Source: Pseudomonadota bacterium
GTDB lineage: Bacteria; Desulfobacterota; Desulfobulbia; Desulfobulbales; Desulfocapsaceae
Direction: 5' to 3'
Assembly: GCA_018820855.1 (NCBI GenBank)
Contig: JAHJNL010000029.1
Span: 1 to 64,000, forward strand
DNA length: 64,000 bases
This document shows positions 48,025-57,444 of this stretch, one piece after another (the first letter of the stretch is position 1; every line of letters begins with the position of its first letter). Made by a program: the position numbers and the translations under genes. The notes beneath the pieces were generated by a model. The model did no database searches and was not told where the DNA came from. It worked only from the letters and a program-made list of their open reading frames with translations.

Positions 48025-48516
48025 ATGTATATGCGGCCTGTAACAATCTATCGTTTCGCTCTTCTTTTCATGCTAGTGGTTGGTTGTTTTTTCAGCCTTT
48101 CTTCCTGCCACAAATCCACAGCAACCGCTGATCGCACTGTTTCCAGTAAAGAAATGCTGTTAAAGGATATGGGAAATGGAGTATGTCGTCAACTTCCATC
48201 AGGACTTATGTGGCAGATCAAAGAGAGTCAGAAATTCTCCACATGGAATGAAGCCAATGAATATGTCAATACACTGAAACTCGGCGGATTCGATGATTGG
48301 CGATTACCGACTCGTGACGAGTGCCTCAACTTATCTGAGTTACTTGAAATGAAAAAAGGAGATTGCCCCATCAAAATCAAAGCAGGTCACTGGGTAAGCA
48401 ACAAGAACAAAGGTGAGTCTGGGTATTGGGAAGATTATCCACTCTGCGGCGGATCAGAGTTTCGCTGGGTAAAAGATAAAAAAGGCTCTGTGCGTGGAGT
48501 TCGCCCTTCAAAATAA
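48025..48516 (+). CDS. DUF1566 (Lcl C-terminal-like) lipoprotein
   Basis: Signal/lipobox LSSCHKS; LPSGLMWQ...TWNEANEYVNTLKLGGFDDWRLPTRDEC...FRWVKDKKGSVRGVRPSK. Confidence 0.8.
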   Translation: MYMRPVTIYRFALLFMLVVGCFFSLSSCHKSTATADRTVSSKEMLLKDMGNGVCRQLPSGLMWQIKESQKFSTWNEANEYVNTLKLGGFDDWRLPTRDECLNLSELLEMKKGDCPIKIKAGHWVSNKNKGESGYWEDYPLCGGSEFRWVKDKKGSVRGVRPSK

Positions 48517-48629
48517 TTCTCTTTTAAAATAGTATGAAACAGCTTCCTTTTTTGAGGAGAAATCTATTCAGCACTACAGGCTTACGTGTATTTATTCAAA
48601 TCAGATCCGGCATCTAAAGGGATAAAAAC

Positions 48630-48866
48630 ATGAGAGTGATAAAATGTACCGAGTGTGGCACTCCGATTAGCACAAAGGCCACAGCATGTCCCAAGTGTGG
48701 AGCAAACCCGAAAGAGCAAATCAGACGGTTAGGATTTATCAGTAAAGTCTGTCTTATTTTATTACTTCTTGGATTAGCGGGAAATCTGTTAAATTTCTGT
48801 AGCGGTACAAGCAGTATGCTGCCTGTACCCAGCCCCAAACAAGCAAATGAGTATGCTGTCGAATAA
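48630..48866 (+). CDS. Small zinc-ribbon membrane protein
   Basis: MRVIKCTECGTPISTKATACPKCGANPKEQIRRLGFISKVCLILLLLGLAGNLL: zinc ribbon plus one TM helix. Confidence 0.75.
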   Translation: MRVIKCTECGTPISTKATACPKCGANPKEQIRRLGFISKVCLILLLLGLAGNLLNFCSGTSSMLPVPSPKQANEYAVE

Positions 48867-49389
48867 GAAAGCCGCTTTCAAGAAAAGCTCTAATTGATGA
48901 CACAGGCAGAACAAAGGAAATAAGCGTCATGCCAGAAATAAGGCATATGGGTCGGGTAACAAAACCACTCTCCTTTCCTCTATTCGGCGAGGTGAACGAA
49001 CGAAAAAGAAATTCTAACAGCAATTACCAGACAACAGAATACTTCCCCTCCCACCAAGTATCATATCGTTATCTGTCAGGAAAAGATATTCCCCTGATGC
49101 GCCCAAATTATCCACAGGAAACACAAGTCAACGTGACCAGGAAATCGGCAGACAAAGGGCGCCAGGAATATTCAAAAAATACCAGGAAGGATCTGATGTC
49201 ACACGTTCGGGCTATATGCATACGCCGGAATCCACTAGACAACTGCAGTGAGAACAGTATATGGTACGGAATAACTTATGATGGCATAAGTACGAACTCT
49301 TCATCCAGTGCGTAACTGGAAATTTGTACACTTTGTATATACTGTTTTTACAGTCTTGCTGTCTGTCCACTCTGAATTGATCATTACCC

Positions 49390-50514
49390 ATGACTACAGA
49401 ATGTGCACTGCAAACCAATAGAGACCGAGATCGTCTCTGTCTTACCTTTCTGGGTTCCTGGACTATTCATACTCCGCTTTGCGCTATTCCTGCCATCCAT
49501 CCCCTCTTCTCTCCCCCTGTGACCACCCTCTGCTTCAACACAGACAATCTCAATGAATGGGATAGCAGGTTACTTATCGAACTTTCACGAATTATCGACC
49601 TGGCTGAATCTCAAGCCATCACGGTGGATAATCAAGGTCTCCCTCCAGGTGTTCGGAATCTCCTCCAGCTGACCAAACAAAACAAAGACAAGCCATCCGC
49701 TGCAGAAAAAACTACCACCCCCGGATTTCTTGCAGACCTTGGTAATCATACCCTTGGTTTTTTGCGGGAATCACAGGAAATGGTGATTTTCACCGGTGAA
49801 ATCATCCTGGCCTACAGTCGATTTTTCCTTGGCAGAGCCCGTTTTCTCAAGGAGGATTTTTTCTATTTTCTTTATGACTGTGGCCCGCAGTCCCTGCCCA
49901 TCGTCACTCTGATTTCTTTTCTTGTCGGTGTCATCCTGGCCTTTGTAGGTGCTGTGCAATTAAAAATGTTTGGTGCTGATATCTATATAGCCGACCTGGT
50001 TGGCTTGGGTATGACCCGGGAGATGGGGGCCATGATGGCTGCCATCATTCTTGCCGGCCGCACCGGTGCGGCCTTTGCTGCCCAGCTCGGCACCATGCAG
50101 GTCAATGAAGAAATTGATGCTCTCAAGACTATGGGAATCAGCCCCATGGACTTTCTTGTTATTCCCAGGATGACGGCCCTGATAATGATGATGCCGTTGC
50201 TCGCCCTCTGGGCCGATTTCATTGGAATTCTTGGTGGTTTTTTTATCGGCTGCCTGACCCTCGACATCAGTGCCAGTCTTTATTACGAACAGACTATCAA
50301 GGCCATCACCCTCAATCATTTTTCAGTAGGACTCATCAAAGCCGCAGTTTTCGGGTATCTTGTGGCCTTCTGCGGTTGCCTTAAAGGAATACAATGCGGT
50401 CGCAGTGCCTCTTCTGTTGGCAAGGCCACCACCTCTGCTGTAGTAACAGCCATTGTCTTTATTGTCATGGCAGATGCGGCATTCACTTTCCTGTTTAACA
50501 TCATTGGAGTATAG
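49390..50514 (+). CDS. MlaE-family ABC permease with N-terminal STAS-like extension
   Basis: 374 aa; DNLNEWDSRLLIELSRIIDLAESQAITVDNQGLPPGVRNLL resembles a STAS domain, then VGVILAFVGAVQLKMFGADIYIADLVGLGMTREMGAMMAAIILAGRTGAAFAAQLGTMQVNEEIDALKTMGISPMDFLVIPR. Confidence 0.92.
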   Translation: MTTECALQTNRDRDRLCLTFLGSWTIHTPLCAIPAIHPLFSPPVTTLCFNTDNLNEWDSRLLIELSRIIDLAESQAITVDNQGLPPGVRNLLQLTKQNKDKPSAAEKTTTPGFLADLGNHTLGFLRESQEMVIFTGEIILAYSRFFLGRARFLKEDFFYFLYDCGPQSLPIVTLISFLVGVILAFVGAVQLKMFGADIYIADLVGLGMTREMGAMMAAIILAGRTGAAFAAQLGTMQVNEEIDALKTMGISPMDFLVIPRMTALIMMMPLLALWADFIGILGGFFIGCLTLDISASLYYEQTIKAITLNHFSVGLIKAAVFGYLVAFCGCLKGIQCGRSASSVGKATTSAVVTAIVFIVMADAAFTFLFNIIGV

Positions 50515-50524
50515 TAGTATTATC

Positions 50525-51304
50525 ATGACTTCCGCTCTGCCCCTTATCGATGTTCAGGATCTGACCATGGCCTATGGCGATTTTATCCTGCAGCAGAATT
50601 TAACCTTTTCCATAGCAAAAGGGACTATTTTTGCTATCATGGGAGAATCCGGGTGCGGCAAATCCACCCTGCTCAAACATATGATAGGCCTCAAACGCCC
50701 GGCAATAGGTACTATTCATTACTATGGCAAAGATTTCTGGAAGAGTTCTCCCCAGGAGCAGATACAGCTCCTGCAAAAAGCTGGAATCCTCTATCAGTCC
50801 GGTGCATTATGGAGTTCCATGACCGTTGGTGATAACATTGCCCTTCCCTTACAGCAATTCACCGACCTCTCTCCCAAAATTATCACCGAGCTCGTCGCCC
50901 TCAAACTTGCCCTTGTCGGTCTTAAAGGTTTTGCAGACTACTTCCCTTCAGAGATCAGCGGTGGCATGAGAAAACGGGCTGGACTTGCGCGTGCCATGGC
51001 CCTGGACCCGGATATCCTTTTTTTTGACGAGCCTTCTGCCGGTCTTGACCCCATCAGTTCAAAATCGCTCGACGACTTGATCCTTCAACTTCGAGACAGT
51101 CTCGGAGCCACCATTGTCATGGTAACCCATGAACTGCCGTCAATCTTCGCCCTGGCTGATGATTCCGTCTTTCTCGATACTGAAACACGAACCATGCTGA
51201 CCACCGGCAACCCCAAAATACTCGCTAAAGAGAGCGATATCACTAAGGTCAGACAGTTTCTCAGCCGTAATGCGCTCTCGCCAGAAAAAGGACTGCAACA
51301 CTAA
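50525..51304 (+). CDS. MlaF-like ABC transporter ATP-binding protein
   Basis: Walker A GESGCGKSTLLK; ISGGMRKRAGLARAMALDPDILFFDEPSAGLDPISS. Start ATG 50525. Confidence 0.94.
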   Translation: MTSALPLIDVQDLTMAYGDFILQQNLTFSIAKGTIFAIMGESGCGKSTLLKHMIGLKRPAIGTIHYYGKDFWKSSPQEQIQLLQKAGILYQSGALWSSMTVGDNIALPLQQFTDLSPKIITELVALKLALVGLKGFADYFPSEISGGMRKRAGLARAMALDPDILFFDEPSAGLDPISSKSLDDLILQLRDSLGATIVMVTHELPSIFALADDSVFLDTETRTMLTTGNPKILAKESDITKVRQFLSRNALSPEKGLQH

Positions 51305-51306
51305 TC

Positions 51307-52365
51307 ATGACGAGCAAAAAATTACAGCCAGCACTGATAGGTGCCTTTGTTTTCCTCTCTTTTTTCCTGTTTACGGTGGCAATCCTTATTTTTGGAGGCT
51401 CCAAATTTTTCGACAAAACAGATACAGTGATCGCCTACTTTGACGGCTCCCTTCAGGGACTGACTGTCGGGGCTCCAGTAACCTACCGTGGTGTGACCAT
51501 TGGTAGGGTGAAGGATATTAAAATTCACATTCAGACTGATGACAACCAGCAGCATCAGATTGTTATTCCCGTCCTGATCTCACTCATTCCCGGAAAATCG
51601 ATCATCAGCGACGGTTCCGACAGCTCCGACGAAAACAAGAGAAATGATTTCTTAAAAACTATGTGTGAACAAGGCCTTAGAGCTAAACTGAAGTTACAAA
51701 GTCTGGTAACCGGTAAGCTCTACATCGATCTGGCCATTTACGCCAACACGACTCCCGTATACCACAACCAGGACGATGCCTATTTCGAAATCCCCACTCT
51801 CCCCTCGGAGATGTATCAACTCAGCCAGGTTTTGGAAAACATGAACCTCGGCGAATTGTACAATAAGACGCTGAGTACCCTCAACGCCATCGAAAGTCTG
51901 ACCACCGGTCTTGCCCAGGCTCTGCACAGTGAGCAAACAATGGACATCATAACCAAACTAGACACCTCCACAACTAGTCTCGATTCCATTCTCTCCCAAA
52001 TTGACAACAGGATCTCTCCTCTTTTACAAAACATGGACAGCAGCTTCATTCATATCAATGAACTGGCCATTCATGCAGACCAGACAATCACTTCTTTCGA
52101 TGCGAAAATGTCACCTTTCATTGATGATATGACAACAACCCTTTCCCGCCTTGACACAGCCCTGCAACATGCAGATCAACTTCTGGACCAGGCAGAAAAA
52201 ACAATACAACCGAGCTCTCCACTCTACTTCAGACTCACAGAGGCAATGCGTCAACTCGAAAAAACTGCCAACTCCATCCAGAATCTGAGTACATTCCTCC
52301 ATCGTAACCCCGAGGCCCTGATCTACGGGCTGCAAAAGACAGGAGACGCCGCTCATGATCAATAA
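51307..52365 (+). CDS. MCE-domain (MlaD/PqiB-like) protein
   Basis: LIGAFVFLSFFLFTVAILIFGGSKFFDKTDTVIAYFDGSLQGLTVGAPVTYRGVTIGRVKDI; long helical C-terminus. Confidence 0.92.
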   Translation: MTSKKLQPALIGAFVFLSFFLFTVAILIFGGSKFFDKTDTVIAYFDGSLQGLTVGAPVTYRGVTIGRVKDIKIHIQTDDNQQHQIVIPVLISLIPGKSIISDGSDSSDENKRNDFLKTMCEQGLRAKLKLQSLVTGKLYIDLAIYANTTPVYHNQDDAYFEIPTLPSEMYQLSQVLENMNLGELYNKTLSTLNAIESLTTGLAQALHSEQTMDIITKLDTSTTSLDSILSQIDNRISPLLQNMDSSFIHINELAIHADQTITSFDAKMSPFIDDMTTTLSRLDTALQHADQLLDQAEKTIQPSSPLYFRLTEAMRQLEKTANSIQNLSTFLHRNPEALIYGLQKTGDAAHDQ

Positions 52366-52981
52366 TATACTGTACAGAGCAGGTTTTTTTGCTTTCCTGC
52401 TACTCCTCTTTTTGGCAGGCGGATGCATGAAGCAGGGCATACCCCTCTACTATCATACTCTCAGCAACCCCGGGCAGGCATCCGTATCTCCCCCTCAAAA
52501 TGATCTGCCGACTATCCTGGTAGGTCCCGTTCGCGTCGCCTCCTTCCTTGACCAGAAACAACTCGTCAAACAACGCACAAGCAATTCCGTTTCCTTGATA
52601 GAACAGCACCGCTGGGCTGGAAATCTTTCCGAGATGCTGAGCAATGCACTCATCACTCAGCTGAGCCAAATGCTTAACAATGAAAAGGTCTACAGTTTTC
52701 CAAATACCACCTCCGGGAATGGACTTCGCCTGGAACTTGATTTTCTACACTTTGAAGAAGATCAGAACAGGATGGCGATTATTGAAGCCCGCTGGAGAAT
52801 TTTGTCAGAGGATAATCAAACCATCCTCCATAGCGCAACTTCACATTACAAGATACCACCTGCGACACAGGATTATGATGCACTGGTCAAGGGACTCAGC
52901 CAGGGACTCACCCGTCTCAGTCAGGAAATTTCTGCCAAGATTCTCTCACTCACCTCTTCAGCGGATAAAGACTTATCATGA
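52355..52981 (+). CDS. PqiC/ABC-type transport auxiliary lipoprotein
   Basis: Lipobox LAGGCMKQ; YYHTLSNPGQ...ILVGPVRVASFLDQKQLVKQRTSNSVSLIEQHRWAGNLSEMLSNALITQLSQML. Confidence 0.88.
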   Translation: MINNILYRAGFFAFLLLLFLAGGCMKQGIPLYYHTLSNPGQASVSPPQNDLPTILVGPVRVASFLDQKQLVKQRTSNSVSLIEQHRWAGNLSEMLSNALITQLSQMLNNEKVYSFPNTTSGNGLRLELDFLHFEEDQNRMAIIEARWRILSEDNQTILHSATSHYKIPPATQDYDALVKGLSQGLTRLSQEISAKILSLTSSADKDLS

Positions 52982-53478
52982 TAGCAAAAACTTGTTACCG
53001 TTTTTCCACTCTTCTCATCACCTTTTCTCTACTTTTCCTTTCTCCTCAAGCAAGCAGCGCTCTTACGGTTGAGCGCTGGCTTGCCCAGACAGTATATGTG
53101 CCTGTCTATTCGCATATCTATGCAGACTCACGGTTCAAAGACAAACCGTTTCAGCTCACCGCCATAGTCAGTATCAGGAATACGGACCAGCACAACTCCT
53201 TTACCCTGGAAAAGGTGGACTATTACGATTCCCACGGAAAATTACTCCAGCATTACCTGGCAAAACCTCTAATAATCGGCCCCCTTGCCTCCACCCGCTA
53301 CATTGTTCCTGAATCAGATACGCTTGGAGGATCAGGAGCAAAATTTATTGTCTCCTGGAGCAGCAAAGACAGTGTTACAGAACCCATCATTGAAGGGGTT
53401 ATGATCGGAACGAAAATGCAACAGGGGATTTCCTTTGTGACTAACTCACAAGTCCTGTCCGGGACCAAGGCCGATTAA
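52978..53478 (+). CDS. DUF3124 exported protein
   Basis: Signal peptide; VYVPVYSHIYADSRFKDKPFQLTAIVSIRNTDQHNSFTLEKVDYYDSHGKLLQHYLAKPLIIGPLAS. Confidence 0.82.
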   Translation: MIAKTCYRFSTLLITFSLLFLSPQASSALTVERWLAQTVYVPVYSHIYADSRFKDKPFQLTAIVSIRNTDQHNSFTLEKVDYYDSHGKLLQHYLAKPLIIGPLASTRYIVPESDTLGGSGAKFIVSWSSKDSVTEPIIEGVMIGTKMQQGISFVTNSQVLSGTKAD

Positions 53479-53532
53479 GCATCTGACTTCTTGTCCTTCT
53501 TCCTCTTCATTTTCTAAAAACAACCTTTTCTT

Positions 53533-54897
53533 ATGAAACACGAAAAATCTCAAAGTTGTGCTGAAAAGCTCTTTTCCAGTTCTCTTGAAAAAACCTTCCG
53601 ACAGGCCATGACCCCGTTTGAAGAGTTTGTCCATGCCGAGGCCTCATCCGGATTACTCCTCATGGCCTGTACTGTTGCGGCTTTGGTCATTGCCAATACG
53701 GGATTGTACAGCACCTATGATGCTATCCTGCAGACCAAAATCACCATAGGCGGAGGCGATTTTGTCATCTCTCACAGCCTGCATCACTGGATCAATGATG
53801 GTTTGATGGCCCTTTTCTTTTTTACCGTGGGCCTGGAAATCAAACGAGAGATCCTCGTCGGAGAACTTGCCGACCGCAGACAGGCCATTCTTCCCATAGC
53901 GGCTGCACTCGGAGGGATGATCATACCTGCCCTGCTCTACGTTATTATTAATGGCAACAGCGACACCATTAACGGCTGGGGCGTTCCCATGGCCACGGAT
54001 ATCGCCTTTGCCATGGGCGTGCTGGCCCTGCTTGGAAAACGTGTCCCGAGAGCGTTGATCGGCTTCCTGCTGGCACTTGCCATCGTCGATGACCTGGGAG
54101 CAGTCCTCGTCATTGCCGCCTTTTATACTGAACAGATCAACACCACAGCACTCATCTTTGCCGGAGGGGCTCTGATAATGCTGATCCTCTCGAATATGGC
54201 AGGGATACGCCACCCCCTCCCCTATATCGTCTTTGGCATCCTGCTCTGGTTGGGAATGCTCAAATCCGGTGTTCATGCCACCCTGGCCGGAGTCATCACC
54301 GCCCTGACCGTACCGGCCAACTCCTACTGTGAAGCCCTGCCTTTTGTCCAACGGATGAGGAAGTTAACTACACAGTTCGAGGACCTCCATGAGCACCAAA
54401 AGCATATCATGGAGAACGGCAGACAGCAGAAGATCCTTCAATCCATGGAAAATTTTGTTCACAAGATGGAAAGCCCCTTGCAACGCATGGAACATAACCT
54501 GCACATCTGGGTCTCTTTTCTGGTTATTCCCATTTTTGCTCTTGCCAATGCAGGGATTCCCATCGACCTCTCTACCTTGGGCGTCACCATGCTGCATCCT
54601 GTGACTCTTGGAATCATCCTGGGACTTATCGGAGGAAAACTGATTGGCATTTCCCTTTTTTCCTGGCTGGTAATCAAGATGGGATGGAGCCGCCTGCCCC
54701 AGGGGGTGACCATGGCCCAGATTGCAAGTGTTGCCCTGCTTGCCGGAATCGGTTTCACCATGTCTATTTTTATAGCAGGCTTGGCCTTCGATAATGCTCA
54801 GTACCTGCTCAACGCCAAAATCGGTATCCTTGCAGCATCACTTGTTGCCGGAATTGTCGGGTATATTGCCTTACTCCTCAGCACCGACAAAGCGTAA
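53533..54897 (+). CDS. nhaA: Na+/H+ antiporter NhaA
   Basis: FVHAEASSGLLLMACTVAALVIANT; NDGLMALFFFTVGLEIKREILVGEL; GWGVPMATDIAFAMGVLALLGKRVP; IVDDLGAVLVIA. Confidence 0.96.
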   Translation: MKHEKSQSCAEKLFSSSLEKTFRQAMTPFEEFVHAEASSGLLLMACTVAALVIANTGLYSTYDAILQTKITIGGGDFVISHSLHHWINDGLMALFFFTVGLEIKREILVGELADRRQAILPIAAALGGMIIPALLYVIINGNSDTINGWGVPMATDIAFAMGVLALLGKRVPRALIGFLLALAIVDDLGAVLVIAAFYTEQINTTALIFAGGALIMLILSNMAGIRHPLPYIVFGILLWLGMLKSGVHATLAGVITALTVPANSYCEALPFVQRMRKLTTQFEDLHEHQKHIMENGRQQKILQSMENFVHKMESPLQRMEHNLHIWVSFLVIPIFALANAGIPIDLSTLGVTMLHPVTLGIILGLIGGKLIGISLFSWLVIKMGWSRLPQGVTMAQIASVALLAGIGFTMSIFIAGLAFDNAQYLLNAKIGILAASLVAGIVGYIALLLSTDKA

Positions 54898-54914
54898 CAG
54901 AGATCTTTCTTCCT

Positions 54915-56531
54915 ATGTCATTTACAGCAACACTCTTCGACCTTATTAAAGGCTGCCCCAGGAATATCAAGCGACGCCTCCTGCGCGACATCCTGCTCAT
55001 TCTCTTTGTGACTTCCGGAGCCATTCTCACCATTGTCATGGTCCAGGGAATCAAGACCCAAAACGACATCTCCACGGCTCTGATCAATGACTCCAATCGC
55101 CTGGTAAAAAAACGTTTTCAATCCTTCACCACCCCTCTGAACAACACCATGAGGCTGCTGGCCAAGTGGGGTGAATCCAACCTGCTCAGACTTGACGATC
55201 CCGAACTGCTTGCCCGGCAATTCCAGGCTCTCATGGAGATTCAACCGACTATCAGTTCAATTGCTCTTGCCGATACAGAAGCAAATGAAGTGAGCCTGTC
55301 TCATCACAACAACCAGTGGCTCCTCTATCAACATCGAAAGGGACGATCAATTACCTCAAGCGTAATTAACGGGAAGCTTATCAACAGGGAAGAAAACCCG
55401 AATGACAGTTACAACCCGGCACAATCCGTCTGGTTTCGCGGAGCAATGACCATCGCACCTGCCGGCAACCTCTTTTTGACAGATCCCCATATCCTCAGAG
55501 GATCAGAGGATGTCGGAATCACGGCAAGTCTCAGCTGGTCAAGGCGCGACACCCCGAACAACTCTTTTATCTCTTCCTTCTCCTTTACAATTAAAGAGCT
55601 CATGCTCTTCATGGAGGATCTTGAAATTACTGAGAATGGCCAGATACTGCTGCTCCAGAAAGACGGGAGCCTCCTGAACAATCTCAGAAATAACAACATG
55701 CAGCCATCAGGTGCCGTCTCATTACAAAAAGGGAAAAACATCTCAGAACAACTTCTCAGCGCCGTTACCCGAAAACTTCAGGAAAGTCCCAGCCCTGCAA
55801 ACGACGTTATCTCCATAAAGAACGACAACACCACCTGGTGGCTTGGCTTTACCCCGCTTCATGATCTGACAAGTGATTTATGGGTCGCCATCGTCATCCC
55901 ACAAAGCGATATATTTTCCAATCTTCGCAATCAGTGGCTGCGCTTTGGTATGTTGGCCGGGTCCATTCTCCTGACTGGTATTCTCATGACAATCTTTCTG
56001 GTCCGGAGATACAGCCACCAGCTCAAAGATCTGCCGCAACAACATATCGACAGTTATGGCTACGAAAACGAGATTGCCGCACTCATCCGGGCAGGTGAGT
56101 CGTCCACCCTGGAATTCAAATCAACCATGCGCACCAATCTGAAATCCGGAAAGACTGGAAAAGAAATAGAGCTGGCCTGGCTCAAGACTGTGACGGCATT
56201 CATGAACAGTGATGGCGGAATCCTCCTTATCGGCGTGGAAGACGATGGAACAGTAATTGGGATTGATGCCGATAATTTTGCCAATGAAGACAAATGCCGA
56301 CTGCATTTTAAAAATCTGATCAATACGCATATCGGGGCTGAATCTTCCCGCTTTATTCATTTGAAGATTCTGACTATTCAGGAAAAAACGATTCTCATCA
56401 TCGAATGTGAACGGGTGCGCCGGCCGGTTTTTCTCTCAGTAGGCAAAAATGAAGATTTCTTCATCCGCTCAGGACCATCGAGCATGAAACTCTCCATGAG
56501 CCAAATGATTAACTATCTGGCAGAACGCTGA
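54915..56531 (+). CDS. Membrane protein with extracytoplasmic Cache-like sensor and C-terminal Schlafen/AlbA_2 domain
   Basis: Two TM segments (ILLILFVTSGAILTIVMVQGI; FGMLAGSILLTGILMTIFLV) flank a ~300-aa extracytoplasmic region. C-terminus: GESSTLEFKSTMRTNL...WLKTVTAFMNSDGGILLIGVEDDGTVIGID...FFIRSGPSSMKLS. Confidence 0.87.
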   Translation: MSFTATLFDLIKGCPRNIKRRLLRDILLILFVTSGAILTIVMVQGIKTQNDISTALINDSNRLVKKRFQSFTTPLNNTMRLLAKWGESNLLRLDDPELLARQFQALMEIQPTISSIALADTEANEVSLSHHNNQWLLYQHRKGRSITSSVINGKLINREENPNDSYNPAQSVWFRGAMTIAPAGNLFLTDPHILRGSEDVGITASLSWSRRDTPNNSFISSFSFTIKELMLFMEDLEITENGQILLLQKDGSLLNNLRNNNMQPSGAVSLQKGKNISEQLLSAVTRKLQESPSPANDVISIKNDNTTWWLGFTPLHDLTSDLWVAIVIPQSDIFSNLRNQWLRFGMLAGSILLTGILMTIFLVRRYSHQLKDLPQQHIDSYGYENEIAALIRAGESSTLEFKSTMRTNLKSGKTGKEIELAWLKTVTAFMNSDGGILLIGVEDDGTVIGIDADNFANEDKCRLHFKNLINTHIGAESSRFIHLKILTIQEKTILIIECERVRRPVFLSVGKNEDFFIRSGPSSMKLSMSQMINYLAER

Positions 56532-56583
56532 TTCTGCTTTCCCCTTTCCTATAACTTTTTCCACAATATCCTCGGGGATCACA

Positions 56584-57393
56584 ATGTCCAGACCGAATTT
56601 TAAACACATTACCTCCCGCTGCTTTGTCAATGCCCCCTGGTATGACCTCAAAGAACGCTATCTCGATATTTTTCTTACGCATGGGATTCAGCCGGAAATC
56701 GGCCTGGAAGGTCTTTGCCTCTACGATGAACCCAGGGAAGAATTCATAAAAATTGCCAAAATCCTACAGAACAACAATCTCGAATGCACCCTGCATGCAC
56801 CTTTTTTTGACCTTGCTCCAGGTGCCCTTGATCCAAAAATCCTTGAGACAAGCCGCAACAAACTGCGCAAGGCCTTCAGCCTGATCGAAGTCTTTCGCCC
56901 AAAATCAGTAGTCTGTCATTTAAACTATGAACAAAACAAACAGGGCTACAAAGAAAAAGAGTGGCGGATGGCAGCTATTGCGACATGGCGCGAACTGACA
57001 GAGATCGCTGCGGCCTCTGGAACCATCCTTATGCTGGAAAACACCTATGAAAACAGCCCGGAAGCCCACGAGGCCATCCTCTCTGCCCTGGATTCTCCCC
57101 ATGCCCGCTTCTGCCTCGACGTCGGCCACCTCATGACCTTTGCCAAGACAGACTGGCAAAAATGGCTGCCCAGACTCTCTCCCTGGTTGGGCCAGCTCCA
57201 TCTCCACGACAACAACGGCAACAGTGATCAGCATCTCGGCCTGGGCCTGGGCTCCTTTGATTTCGTTGGCCTTTTCGACTTTCTGGCCGCAAAAAACCTG
57301 CACCCTCTTGTTACCCTGGAGCCCCACAGTGAAGAAGATCTGTGGCAGGCCCTGGAATATCTGGAGCGGACTGGCCTTCTGGAACTAGTATAA
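56584..57393 (+). CDS. Sugar phosphate isomerase/epimerase-like TIM-barrel protein (AP endonuclease 2 superfamily)
   Basis: IGLEGLCLYDEPREEFIKIAKILQNNNLECTLHAPFFDLAPGALD...MLENTYENSPEAHEAILSALDSPHARFCLDVGHLMTF...LHLHDNNGNSDQHLGLGLGSFDF. Confidence 0.88.
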   Translation: MSRPNFKHITSRCFVNAPWYDLKERYLDIFLTHGIQPEIGLEGLCLYDEPREEFIKIAKILQNNNLECTLHAPFFDLAPGALDPKILETSRNKLRKAFSLIEVFRPKSVVCHLNYEQNKQGYKEKEWRMAAIATWRELTEIAAASGTILMLENTYENSPEAHEAILSALDSPHARFCLDVGHLMTFAKTDWQKWLPRLSPWLGQLHLHDNNGNSDQHLGLGLGSFDFVGLFDFLAAKNLHPLVTLEPHSEEDLWQALEYLERTGLLELV

Positions 57394-57444
57394 AAAAAAT
57401 GCACCGCAGCACCAGTTAACGGAAAGGCTTTTTCTGGCACTTTT

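Noticed and set aside
48929-49315. 128-aa ORF upstream of the second MCE operon
   Set aside because: Polar, low-complexity sequence with no domain or convincing RBS; likely non-coding.
53653-54351. 232-aa minus-strand ORF antisense to nhaA
   Set aside because: Gly/Asp/Gln/His-rich mirror of a membrane-protein gene; no domain and strong sense-strand assignment.
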